Source: Pyrenophora tritici-repentis
Lineage: Eukaryota; Ascomycota; Dothideomycetes; Pleosporales; Pleosporaceae
Length of the DNA stretch: 64,000 nucleotides
Reading direction: 5' to 3'
Assembly: GCF_003171515.1 (NCBI RefSeq)
Contig: NC_089397.1
Location: forward strand, 1,798,001-1,862,000
A program made the position numbers and the translations under genes. Shown in pieces: positions 46,114-55,980 of the stretch (position 1 is its first letter; every line of letters starts with the position of its first letter). The notes beneath the pieces were generated by a model, which was given only the letters and a program-made list of their open reading frames with translations, was not told where the DNA came from and made no database searches.

Positions 46114-46665
46114 GAGTTGTCTGGTCGCGCCCCAGAGATGGATATCTGCATGGACCCTGACATGGACTTTGAATATTATCGGTGGAAATCAACGACACGA
46201 CGACATTACGCCACTCACACCATCACAACAATCCTCTTTCTTTGCACATCAAGCGAACACCATATTTTCACCACCAACAAAACTAAGCGCACGCACGACA
46301 CACGAGCGCACTCGACAAAGCATCTTACAGATCCGCATCCTCCTGTCTCTCACCAGACAAGAGTGAAAGCAAGGACTGTATTCCGTATCCACATTTTTCT
46401 TATTCTTATTCTTTCGACAATACCGCCAGGCCAGGCAGAGTTTTTGGAGTTGGTTGGTTTTATTGCGGCTTTTGGATATTTTCCCGGCCTGGGTTTTTGG
46501 GATTCCTTTCTTTGTATACACGGATACACGTCACACGCCACATGGTGTAGGAGCGGGAAGATGGATGGGGTGGATGGAGGGATGTACAGCATGCATGGAA
46601 CGCAATCACAATGAGGTTAGGGGAGTGAAATCACCCGGTCTACCAAATCAAATCAACTCACAAAC

Positions 46666-46706
<41 letters not shown>

Positions 46707-47271
46707 ACTTGCATGATGTACGCGATGTTTTTAACTGCCTTGAGGAATATGTTGCTGACGACTAGATGCATATAGCCACAGACAGATAGCAGTGAAGGTG
46801 GTAGACGTGGCGGTAGATAAATATACAGGTACGTACTCCAGGGCCGGGTTGATAGCGACGTGTATTTTTTTGAGCACACATCAGATGATGGTCGTAAATA
46901 TGGATTTATCTGGTTAACCTAAACACCCGGGTGTGATGAGATACTTGACATACTAGTGGAAGAAGGGCGCTGTAGTCGCCAGACGAGCGCTTACCCGCAC
47001 TTGTTCGAGTCTTTGAAGTACTGTTGGTTTGGGGATGATGGTATGGTTTGACTTTATACGATACATATGATATATGGTAAAGTTGAGATACTATGGTGTT
47101 TTGTGCGGGCGGGTTATGGGGTTTGTGTTCGCAATGTTGAGTTGTAGATATTGGAAAGTACGACTAGGGGTGCGTGTGTTCCCATCCGCAATGATATCGA
47201 ATGAGCATGTAGGCTATTCTTCTGTATTTTATTATCTATGGGACTGTGTTGATGTAGGGGGCGATGAGATT
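46114..47271. other. Intergenic
   Basis: 3' flank of the Mex67-like gene, a microsatellite at 46669-46704, then AT-rich sequence up to the LTR element. No gene supported. Confidence 0.5.
46669..46704. repeat. (AC)18 microsatellite
   Basis: Uninterrupted AC dinucleotide run of about 36 bp. Confidence 0.95.
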
Positions 47272-47397
47272 TGTCAGTGGTGAGGTGAACCCACGTGATT
47301 ACCTGGTCCCTGCGGCTAGCGCCTTGGCATTCGTATATAGTCTCTCACTCCCATAGTCCCAATACTACAAGATTCTCCCCAACCTTGACGCTTGACA
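47272..47397 (+). repeat. 5' LTR of the TRIM-like element
   Basis: 126 bp, TG...CA ends, no difference seen against the 3' copy. Contains GTATATAG at about 47333-47340 as a possible TATA element. Confidence 0.9.
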
Positions 47398-47725
47398 GGT
47401 TATGAGCCCTCACCCGCTCCCGTAGTCGCTGTTGTTAAAGCCTTGTTATGAGGATAATTGCAGCGACTAGCGCACGCTAATCTCCTCATCTATCTTAAAT
47501 TTAAACCTTACCTTCGAGAACTTCCGCACAGGGCGCGACAGTCCCTATCGTTAACACGTCACCACTGCGACAGCACCTCGCGCACGGCCCTACGTTACTC
47601 CGTCAGCCAGATCGCCCGATTAAATCACGACGCGCGACTCGCCTTCTATCGACTGCAGTGATCCCGACACCACCTCACACAGCGAATGTCCTCTGAGCAC
47701 AAGTACCAAGTAAAGACTGCTTACG

Positions 47726-48335
47726 ACCTCCGCCCTTACACTAGGTTAAGCAAGTCGCACTGGCTCTGCGGCTCAGCCTACTACTCTCCGCTGCGATCCC
47801 GACAGAACCTCGCGTGGACCTTCGTCAACACAGCTTACCGACGTGATCCCATTACGAACTCACGCGCCCTGTAGCGACAGAACCAAAGCCAGAGCTACCG
47901 AGCAAGAACCAGAGCCACCGAGCCAGAGCCACCGAGCCAGAGCCACCGAGCCAGAGCCACCGAGCCAGAACCAAAGCTAGAACCAGAGCCCCTACTAGGC
48001 ACGTCCTTCACAGTCACCAAAAGCCAAGCAGGCCCAATACGAAGAGGCCCCCAGCTGTCTCACGATCACCTCCGCCTCGTCAGGCACATTCCACTGCTCA
48101 TCTCCTACCTCCGCTGCGATCCCGACAGAACCTCGCGCGGCCTTAAATTAGGTTAAGCAAGTCGCACTAGCTTTGCGGCTCAGCCTATTCCCTACGAGCG
48201 ACACTACCGGTTAACCGACAGGCCCGACCACTGCTTATCTCCTCTCTGCTGCGATCCCGATAGAGCCTCGCACGCCCTTACACTAGGTTAAGCAAGTCGC
48301 ACTGGCTCTGCGGCTCAGCCTATTCTCTACAAGCC
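47726..48335. repeat. Internal direct repeats of the LTR element
   Basis: Three copies (about 47726-47814, 48110-48195, 48246-48330) share TAGGTTAAGCAAGTCGCACT, GCGGCTCAGCCTA and CTGCGATCCCGA blocks. In addition four perfect 14-bp units CCAGAGCCACCGAG run at 47909-47964. No reading frame is preserved across them. Confidence 0.8.
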
Positions 48336-48596
48336 GCTACAACTTTCAGCACTTAGCAGCTTATACGTCCCCTACCCGACAAACAATCGCTGCGCCGCCT
48401 TCTCGTAGAGAGGCATTGAAGAGCGCTAGCCTTCCGTCTCCCCTAGGATTTCCGCCAGAAACAATAGCGCCTACACACGTGTGCCCGCTTGGCTACGACA
48501 CCGGTTACCTTCTCCTTTGCCTTCTCCTTCACCACTTTGTATTGCATGAGTATACGTCCTTGAGAATCCAAGCACTTCAGCCTCATGCGGGGGGTG

Positions 48597-48722
48597 TGTC
48601 AGTGGTGAGGTGAACCCACGTGATTACCTGGTCCCTGCGGCTAGCGCCTTGGCATTCGTATATAGTCTCTCACTCCCATAGTCCCAATACTACAAGATTC
48701 TCCCCAACCTTGACGCTTGACA
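48597..48722 (+). repeat. 3' LTR of the TRIM-like element
   Basis: 126 bp, apparently identical to the 5' copy, followed by the AGATT target duplication. Confidence 0.9.
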
Positions 48723-49066
48723 AGATTTTGGTTGTAGTGATGAGGTAAGGTAAGGTAAGCTTGAAAAAGCTCGGTAGAGCTCTGGTCAAAATCAGGTAAA
48801 CAATGGTTCTTTAGTTTGGGACGCCAAAGATGGGTACCATGGTACCGTAGAGGAGGGAGCAGATTCCTGCGTACATTGTAGTGATCAGCAGGTTCACAGT
48901 AAGAAAAGAGGCAGAGGTATAGTTTTCTAACCACTTGAATTGATTTTGCCTCTCAGTACGAAACTAACGAGAGATGACATTAAGTGCCATTACCCTGCTA
49001 CAAATGCCCATATTCCGTTCTGTCATCTAATCCACCGCGCTTCTCTGATAACCTCGGTGCCATCTC
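48723..49066. other. Intergenic
   Basis: Between the LTR element and the secreted-protein gene; short TAAGG repeats near 48744-48757. Nothing else seen. Confidence 0.5.
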
Positions 49067-49452
49067 TCAAATACCCGGGGGCTCCCTGAAAATCACACAT
49101 CCGGTAATTCTGCCCGCGGCGGCCGGGAAGGGAAAGGGGCAGTTTCCACAAGATCCCCAGTAGATTTCGCCTTCGAGGGTTGGATCGACTGAAAATTCGC
49201 AGCCGAATCGGGAAGTGCAGAGACTTTGGTAAAGCTTTTGTCCCTCCTCCAGGGAACGGTGGAGCGTAAGGTCTCGGGCGCACTGCAGGATGGCGTTCGG
49301 GATGGTTTGTCTGGCTTGCAGTGCGTTCTCTGCTGCTGGGGCACATGAGCCTGGGGCGACCAGGGCCATGGCCATGGTGGCGATGGTAGAAAGTCTCACT
49401 GATGTATCTGTTAGCTACCTGGATAGAGGAGAGAGCGCATAGCAATCTTACT
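49067..49452 (-). CDS. Small secreted cysteine-rich protein (effector candidate)
   Basis: 110 residues. The signal peptide is MRLSTIATMAMALVAPGSC and ends near APA, followed by a possible kexin-type site at about 30 (LQAR). The mature part has six Cys (40, 61, 67, 84, 87, 101), including a C-G-N-C pair, enough for three disulphides. No domain recognised. The start codon is split: the A is at 49452 and TG at 49398-49397, joined by removal of a 53-nt intron (GTAAGA donor, GCTAAC branch, CAG acceptor). The next ATG (49374) would cut the signal peptide to an unlikely form. Gene-poor location next to a retroelement fits a secreted accessory protein; a role in host interaction is only inferred. Confidence 0.72.
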
Positions 49453-51327
49453 GGCGATTCTCTGGTGCTTGCGAGGAAGGTGAGTGGGCAGAGCCGTAGT
49501 GGCTGGGATGGCAGTCGGAGGATGGTTTGAAGGGTGTTTGTGTTGTGAAGCTGTGCTTGTGAGTGGTGAGGAAGGAATTGAACGGCAGACACACTGCCTC
49601 TTAAATACTACCTTTGGGCCCCCATTGTCCTGAAAATATATCTTGCAACTGTCTGGAGAAGTATTCGGCTCAATTTCCTCACGTAACTCTTCACAAAGCC
49701 GCCAAGATTTATCCGCCAGTCGGATGAGTAGCAATCACCCTCTCCAGGCACAAAGGCTAGTCACAAAATCTACACAAAGTCCAGCGACAATTTCTAATGC
49801 TATGATCGTCAGCGTTGAAACTTTTCGTGGGTTCTCCAGGTACAAGATGAGCTAGGGCTTATAGATAATGGTCTTGGTAGCGCGCGTGCACGTATTCGAG
49901 ACCGTGCAGGGTCCGTTGGGCTGGTATCCTAAACAACATATGGCTAGATGGCAAGAATTGGCGATGAGAACAACAGAAAGGGGTTCAAGCTACAATTAGA
50001 GGACCCTTATGGTGACCTGCTGTTTTTGAGAAATTGGGGCAACTATCCCATAGAACGTGCTATAAAAATTAGTAGGCGGGTTTAAAGAATTCAACTTGGT
50101 GTCAAACCTTACTGTGACTAGTATAGCACATGCATCATGGGTATGTGTGGCGAGCCGCCTTTGCCGTATTGCCGTCTTTACCGTCTCGAATTGCGTATGT
50201 AGGTGCTCAAGCTTACCTAGGTAGCATCGGTGCTTACCGGCACAACCCTTTTCTCCGCACGGTCCTCTAAGTATAAGCACTAGACATAGTATTTTGCGAA
50301 TCTAGTGCGGTGTATCGGTATCCTACTAGTCATGTGATCGGGAGGGTAGCAAGTAAGCCGGAAGTCATGATGTCGTGTTAGTCTGGGGCTCTTCAATCCA
50401 GCAGAGTAATGACTTTGTGAATGGTGTACAGTTCCCTGCAAGTGAAGAAAGTAGGCAATTTCCTGAAATCTTACACGAGTTAGTCTGGCTTGGCTTACGT
50501 CTATCTTCTTTCTGGATCAGGATCTGCATGGGTTGGGTCATGTCACGTGACGTTGCTTGTTTTCGGACGCGGACTAGGGTTGTGGGGTTCTGATTTGCTC
50601 TCTCCGCGATACCTACCTGCTATAGTTGCTGTAAATTTGAATAAAGGTGATTGACAGTGGGTTTGTAATTATCGAAGTTGGGTATCGGACTGCAATTTGA
50701 GATGTATACAGGATCATTTGTCTTTGAGTACAGTGAGTCCTGCACTGTACTAAATTAACAACTCGTACTATACTACATAATTCAGTTCAGATTCAGAATA
50801 ACGCAACTGAGAGACGCTCGGACATCAAAAACATCTGGGCACGCAGATAACGACACACTTGACGAGATTACTATCAGTTGTTCCATCAATCACATCTCTG
50901 TGAGAAAAATGTGCTATACACTATTGAAAGATGCTTGGCACACTTTGTGAAGTCAGACGTAGACAGCCCATGCATATTAGCACCGTAGATTTCACCATTA
51001 TAATCCCGAAACTTTACGTTACTGCCCGAAATCTTAAATATGCCTAGTATCTAAGTAGCCATAGATCTACGTTGGCACCAAGAACATCTCGTGCACTTCG
51101 TATTCAGGATGCAGGAAAAAGCTTGGAGATGAAGTGATGCAGTGTCTCGGCAATCATTGCCGAGCAAGACAGAGAAAGTGAGGAGGTATCTCAACTGTAA
51201 AAATTATAAGAGTCGGCCACGATCGTTGTATCCCCTACACAGCTCAGCCACATCTTCTTGAGCTATCAAATCCCGCACCTTCCCACTCTTCTCTTGTTCT
51301 TCAGAACATCATTCATTCAGCCCAAAA
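49453..51327. other. Gene-poor AT-rich intergenic region
   Basis: 1.9 kb between divergent secreted-protein genes. A TATAA-like AATTATAAGAG at about 51203-51213 lies 115 bp upstream of the next ATG. No gene supported. Confidence 0.5.
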
Positions 51328-51984
51328 ATGTCTTTCAAAGCCATCCGCTCCATCATACTCCTCCTCGCCACCACTTCCATGGTGGCAGCCGCCCCCGCCG
51401 GTACCTCCGAACTAGACCCCGTAGCCGTTGCTCTCGGCGTCACACCCGACGATATCACGAGCCTTAAAGAAATGAAGGATATCAGCAACTTTGACCCCAC
51501 GCCCTGGACACATCCTGCTGGATTGTCACTGTCTCCTTCCAACCCCGCCGAATGGCCCGCAGACGTCAAAGCACAGTTCATGGTAGACATGAAAGCTGCG
51601 TTTGTTGAGGTTCCCAACACGCCATCCAAGCCAGCACTTTCCAAGCGATTGACAGGTGCCCAAAGCCCAGCCGCTCGAGCTGAAGCCGCTGCTCTCGTTG
51701 CAAACGCACGTGTAATGCGGGATGTCAACAATGAACATCGCCGCAGACTATTGACTTGCAACAACCTGTCAAAGGGACGATGCAATGTCTGTGCGGCCCT
51801 CTGCTCGGGCAGGTGGGTGTTTAAAGTGGCGGGATGTTCAGCTGTAGCGTTGGCGGCGGAGGCGGCGTCGGGAGGTGCACTTACTCCGGCTGTTGGGACT
51901 GCGTTAGTTGCATGCGCAGGCGATATGTCGGTGACGTATGGTCAATGCATTTTGGATTGCATTGAGCAGGCAGGGCCACGATAA
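51328..51984 (+). CDS. Secreted preproprotein with C-terminal 8-Cys domain
   Basis: 218 residues, single exon. Signal peptide about 1-22 (MSFKAIRSIILLLATTSMVAA). A Cys-free pro-region of about 120 residues has kexin-like sites LSKR at 104-107 and HRRR at 137-140. All eight Cys then lie in the last 75 residues (144, 152, 155, 159, 170, 196, 207, 211), giving C-x7-C-x2-C-x3-C-x10-C-x25-C-x10-C-x3-C. The centre of this domain is Ala/Gly/Val-rich and could form a hydrophobic helix pair. I do not recognise the family. The layout suggests a processed secreted peptide; effector or antimicrobial activity is speculation. Confidence 0.75.
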   Translation: MSFKAIRSIILLLATTSMVAAAPAGTSELDPVAVALGVTPDDITSLKEMKDISNFDPTPWTHPAGLSLSPSNPAEWPADVKAQFMVDMKAAFVEVPNTPSKPALSKRLTGAQSPAARAEAAALVANARVMRDVNNEHRRRLLTCNNLSKGRCNVCAALCSGRWVFKVAGCSAVALAAEAASGGALTPAVGTALVACAGDMSVTYGQCILDCIEQAGPR

Positions 51985-53379
51985 AGAGATGGAAGCAGAT
52001 TGGGAAGAAGAGAGTCGTTGTCAGGAAGGAAGAATGAGCTGAAAAGCTATCCCGGGGAGGTGGGAACCCAATTCAACATGCGCCTGGATTAGAATCAAGG
52101 GTATGGTACCGAACAAGATGTATATTGGTTAGCACACAAGGAGGATAGCCGTATGTTCTAGCAGAATAGTTAATACATTAATTTATTGACGAAGATATTT
52201 ATTACTGCAGCGTGAACCAAACTAGAAACTGTATTTCCTGTAAGAGATAGAACAGCACGTTGATGCTTCGTTATTGAGCTTAGCACAAATCAGATGTTCC
52301 AAATTAGTACATCAGCACAACAATAAGCAGCTACCCAATACAAATGATGTCGGCAGAAAAGAATTAAAGATGCGGATTGATGTCCATGTGTGAGCCAACG
52401 GCGTTTGTAAGAATAAACTTGAAGAAATAAATAGACTGGTAATGAGTACGTTGAGAGCTGGAGTCATCGTTATGCCGCATACGATGATCCAATAGATCAT
52501 GTATGATGTCGATGTTACCAAGAAGCAAAGTTGACGTCATTACCACTGAAGCCACCGGTCTGAGTTCGATCGTACCAAAAAATCCATGTTTCCGGTATTG
52601 TACGAAGAAGTTTTTCAAACTACAAAATTAAAGTTGACCAAAAAAAATAAGCTTCCGCCAGCTAAAAGGGTTCTACAAACAAACACGTCGACAAAAGGCA
52701 CTTGAATAGCTAATTAGCACCATAATCTCTGTACAGGCGACAGACGTGGAGATGCAAGGAACACATAATCAAAATCACGGTCGCTGTGACCACAATTCCC
52801 CTTCTCGCCACTATCCCAAACCACCCCTTTCGAACATACGCCCATATGCTCTACTCTAAATCCATCTCTACACCTAAAGCCATAAAAATCATCCATCATT
52901 GCTAAGAACATGGAAATATCTTCTCACGAATTACTTTCCTTACCACAATTCCGGACCCAAGACCTCGAGACGAAAACAGAAGAGGCCAGACTTACCATTT
53001 AACCAAGTAGCAAATTTTAGTTGAGTCGCCGAGGTTTGGAATAAAACACCAGATACTTAATGACGCAACGAGGTCGTTGAGGACTTTGATAAATGACTAG
53101 AGGAGTTGTGGATGGATTATGAAGCAACGTGTACACTAGATACATCAGAAACGACAAATCCTATCATAACTTCCATGTATGAGAAACACCCACACAACAT
53201 GCGCAAGATTTCTAAGAAGATAAAAAAAACAATCATCATACACAATCATCATATTTTATGCCATAAACAAGAACACAAGCCCATGTTCATCCAAGTCCTC
53301 ATAACCCTCCTTCATCCTTGTAAAACAAAACCGAAAAAAAAATCGCTAAGACAGCAGCAAAAAACAACAACAACAACAA
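51985..53379. other. Intergenic with repeat copy
   Basis: 3' flanks of the secreted-protein gene and SulP permease. Contains the second copy of the 52-bp dispersed repeat (52439-52490). AT-rich; no gene supported. Confidence 0.5.
52439..52490. repeat. Dispersed 52-bp repeat, copy 2
   Basis: Matches 44685-44736 with three substitutions (T/C, C/G, T/C). Confidence 0.7.
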
Positions 53380-55980
53380 CTAGTGATTCTTCCTCCTCAC
53401 ATTCGCCAACGCACTATTAACCGCAGCCGTAACATCCACATGGAACAACGGCCGATTAAGCCCTTGCACCACAGCAATCCGTCCGACCCTATTATCGCGC
53501 TCGGTAGCCCCATACGCACGACTAGTCTCGAGCTGTTTATTAATGCTGTCGTTTTCCGTGCTCATACTACCCGCATCATCTTTGATGCCCCTCGCGGCCT
53601 CGATATCGTGACTGCGCACCTGGCTCAGCGTGCGTTTCGCCATGAGGTTCTCCCGCGCTTCCGCCTCAGCGGCAGCGGAGTCTGAGCCCCCGATTTCGGC
53701 AACGCTGAAGATGGGCTTCCAACGGTGTGTTATGCCCGAGTCGAGGGGCTCGGGGGTGTAGTAGCCGAAGCCGGCGGCGGCGAGGGCGCGCTTGGTCCAG
53801 CGGTTGGAGATGTTGCAAAAGTGCCAGTCTACCGTGTCGGGAGCGACGTATTTGTCGAGTTGGTTCCGCACGTCGATGAGGTTCTGGATACTTGTGAGGT
53901 CCACATTGTTGATGGAGGAAAAGTCCAGGATGATGGCTTTGAGCGTTGGGCGCTCGTCGGGAGTGTCGCTTGCGCTCTTACCGCGGCGTGGGCCGGGGTC
54001 ATTCCAGGGGCGATCGCCGAGCGTGTTGTAGGTTGCTTGATTTGTGCGACGGGTTTTCGAAAAGATTGTTTCGGTGAGTTGGTCGAGGTAGTGGTTTGCG
54101 TTGGGGTAGTTGAAGCCTTCGCTGAAGCGGTAGATGAAGATGCCTGGGTAAGGGTCCTCGAGTTGAATGGTGGGGTTGGAGCCGTCTTTGTGGTCGATGG
54201 GTAGGTAGACTTCGCGGATAGAGTGCTCGCCTTCAGAGGGCTTTTGTCGGGCGCCGGGGGTGCGCTTGTCATCATCGGTGACATCGAGGAGATGGTCGCC
54301 AACGACCGAGTGGATCTTGGCTTTGCCCATGAAGCGACCTTTGGCTTTGAACAGGCGGAAGGCAAACATGCCTGCGGAGACAGAGACGGTAACATAGATG
54401 CCGTTTTCGATACTAGAAAAGACTGTGACAAGCACACCGGCAAAGAAGATGAAGACTTCGAGTGGCGAGATCCTCCAGAATTGGTACACAGTGTTTGGCG
54501 GTGTGATCAAATCGAGCACTGCGTGGATAATAACTGCCGAAAGGGTCGCATTCGGAATGTACCAAAACATGGCCGGAAGAGCGTAGATTGCGAGAAGTAC
54601 CACTGCAGCGGTAATGACACCCGCAAAGGGCGTGCGTACACCGGCCTTGGACTTGATAGCAGTACGCGAGAAGGAGCCAGTCGCGGGGTAGGCTCCGAGA
54701 AAGGGGCCAAGGCAGTTGGATACACCGATAGCGACGAGCTCTTGCGATGGGTTGATAACATAGTTGTTTACTCTGCCGAACGACTTGGCAATGGAGATGT
54801 GCTCAATCAGAAGCACGATTACGGTAGAGGGCAACTGGGTGGCAAATGACTGGATGATAGGAATGGTGATTTTCGGTACACGGGCGTGTTGGAATCCTAA
54901 TATTGTAAGCAAGCGACTCGAAAAGATTGCGTGAGTATCTTACCTCGTGGAACAGTTCCGAGTGTTTTTACGATTGGCTTGGTTCCATTGGCGCGGTGCT
55001 CGCGGTTGGCCAGGTAGCTGAACAGGATGTAAAGCAGGATGACAAATACAGTACGCAGTGTGTTGAGGAAGAAGAATAGCTTAGCCCGGCTTGGGAAACG
55101 CTTCGCAAGTAGTCCACACGTAGACCGGATGGCGTACAAGAGGAAGAGGCAGGTCAGACCAAAGGAAGCGTTGAGGTCGGTTCGGTCAAGATGCTTGAGC
55201 GAGTTGATAACGACCTTGTATGTGGGATCACGAGTCGAGAAGCCTGTAATTCCCATCATCGCAGGAAACTGTCCAGCGGCGATACTGAGCGCAGATCCAG
55301 TCATGAATGCAGAAATAGCAGGTAGCGAGATGAGGTCCACAATCCAGCCCATGCGGATGAGACCTAGGAACAGAACAATGGACCCAGCGATGACGGCTAG
55401 AGCGGATGCGATCATGTCTTTGGAGATGTCCTGGCCTTTGAGTTTCTGTTCCGCTGCCAGCACAACGCTGCCAGTTACTGTAGATAGAACCGCGACGGGA
55501 CCGATGGTAATGTCCTTGGAGGTAGCGAAGAACCAGTAGATGAGCACGCCCATGAATGAGGAGTACAAACCGAACTCGACTGGGAGCTCAGCGAGCTTTG
55601 CATAGGCCATTCCTTGCGGGACAACAACAGCGCCAACTGTGATACCTGGAAGAGTTTAGTAATCGCACAAGAAGGATTTGAGAGTTTGACATACCCGCAA
55701 CGAGATCTCCAACCAACCATTGGACATTGTAATGCCCTATCCAGTGGATAAAGGGAAAAAGACTGTAGCAATACTGTCTCAACTCCTCACTGGTGGGCAA
55801 GGTGTCCTGAATCCATTCCTTTGCAGTGGGCTCGCCCTCAACATACGTATCGGCCGAGTCAATAGTAAAAACACTTTCTCCTCTCGTTATCCGTTCCGAG
55901 CCAGTCTCGTTCCGGTAATGCAAGTCGATACCGAAGACCTTGGCCAGGCTATGGCCCATTTTTGTGGCTGTTGAAGCCAT
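53380..55980 (-). CDS. SulP family sulfate permease with STAS domain
   Basis: Proton-coupled sulfate importer of the plasma membrane (yeast Sul1/Sul2, Neurospora CYS-14 type). Exons 55980-55695, 55645-54944 and 54896-53380; 834 residues. After about 80 cytosolic residues comes the SulP signature region (VVVPQGMAYAKLAELPVEFG) and some 11-12 hydrophobic spans, including NCLGPFLGAYPATGSFSRTA. The cytosolic C-terminus contains the STAS domain, recognisable by IILDFSSINNVDLTSIQNL. The tail is charged. Both introns are about 49 nt with GTATGT and GTAAGA donors. Sulfate is the expected substrate; the sequence alone cannot exclude a related anion. Confidence 0.92.

Larger units (their letters stand above)
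47272..48722. mobile_element. Complete non-autonomous LTR retrotransposon (TRIM-like)
   Basis: 1,451 bp bounded by direct repeats of 126 bp (47272-47397 and 48597-48722) that read as identical. Each LTR starts TGTCA and ends TGACA. The element is flanked by the 5-bp target duplication AGATT (47267-47271 and 48723-48727). Directly after the left LTR is GGTTATGAGCCC, the complement of an initiator-tRNA-Met anticodon loop; this resembles the half-tRNA primer site of Drosophila copia. A G-rich tract (GCGGGGGGTG) precedes the right LTR. The interior has no gag or pol ORF, only GC-rich direct repeats. Structure is seen directly; the copia-type link is inference. Orientation cannot be read from genes; the primer-site position suggests plus. 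Confidence 0.9.

Noticed and set aside
47272..48722. A protein-coding gene or CRISPR-like array in the 14-bp and 85-bp repeats
   Set aside because: Repeats lie between matching LTRs with a target duplication; no spacers of regular length and no open frame.
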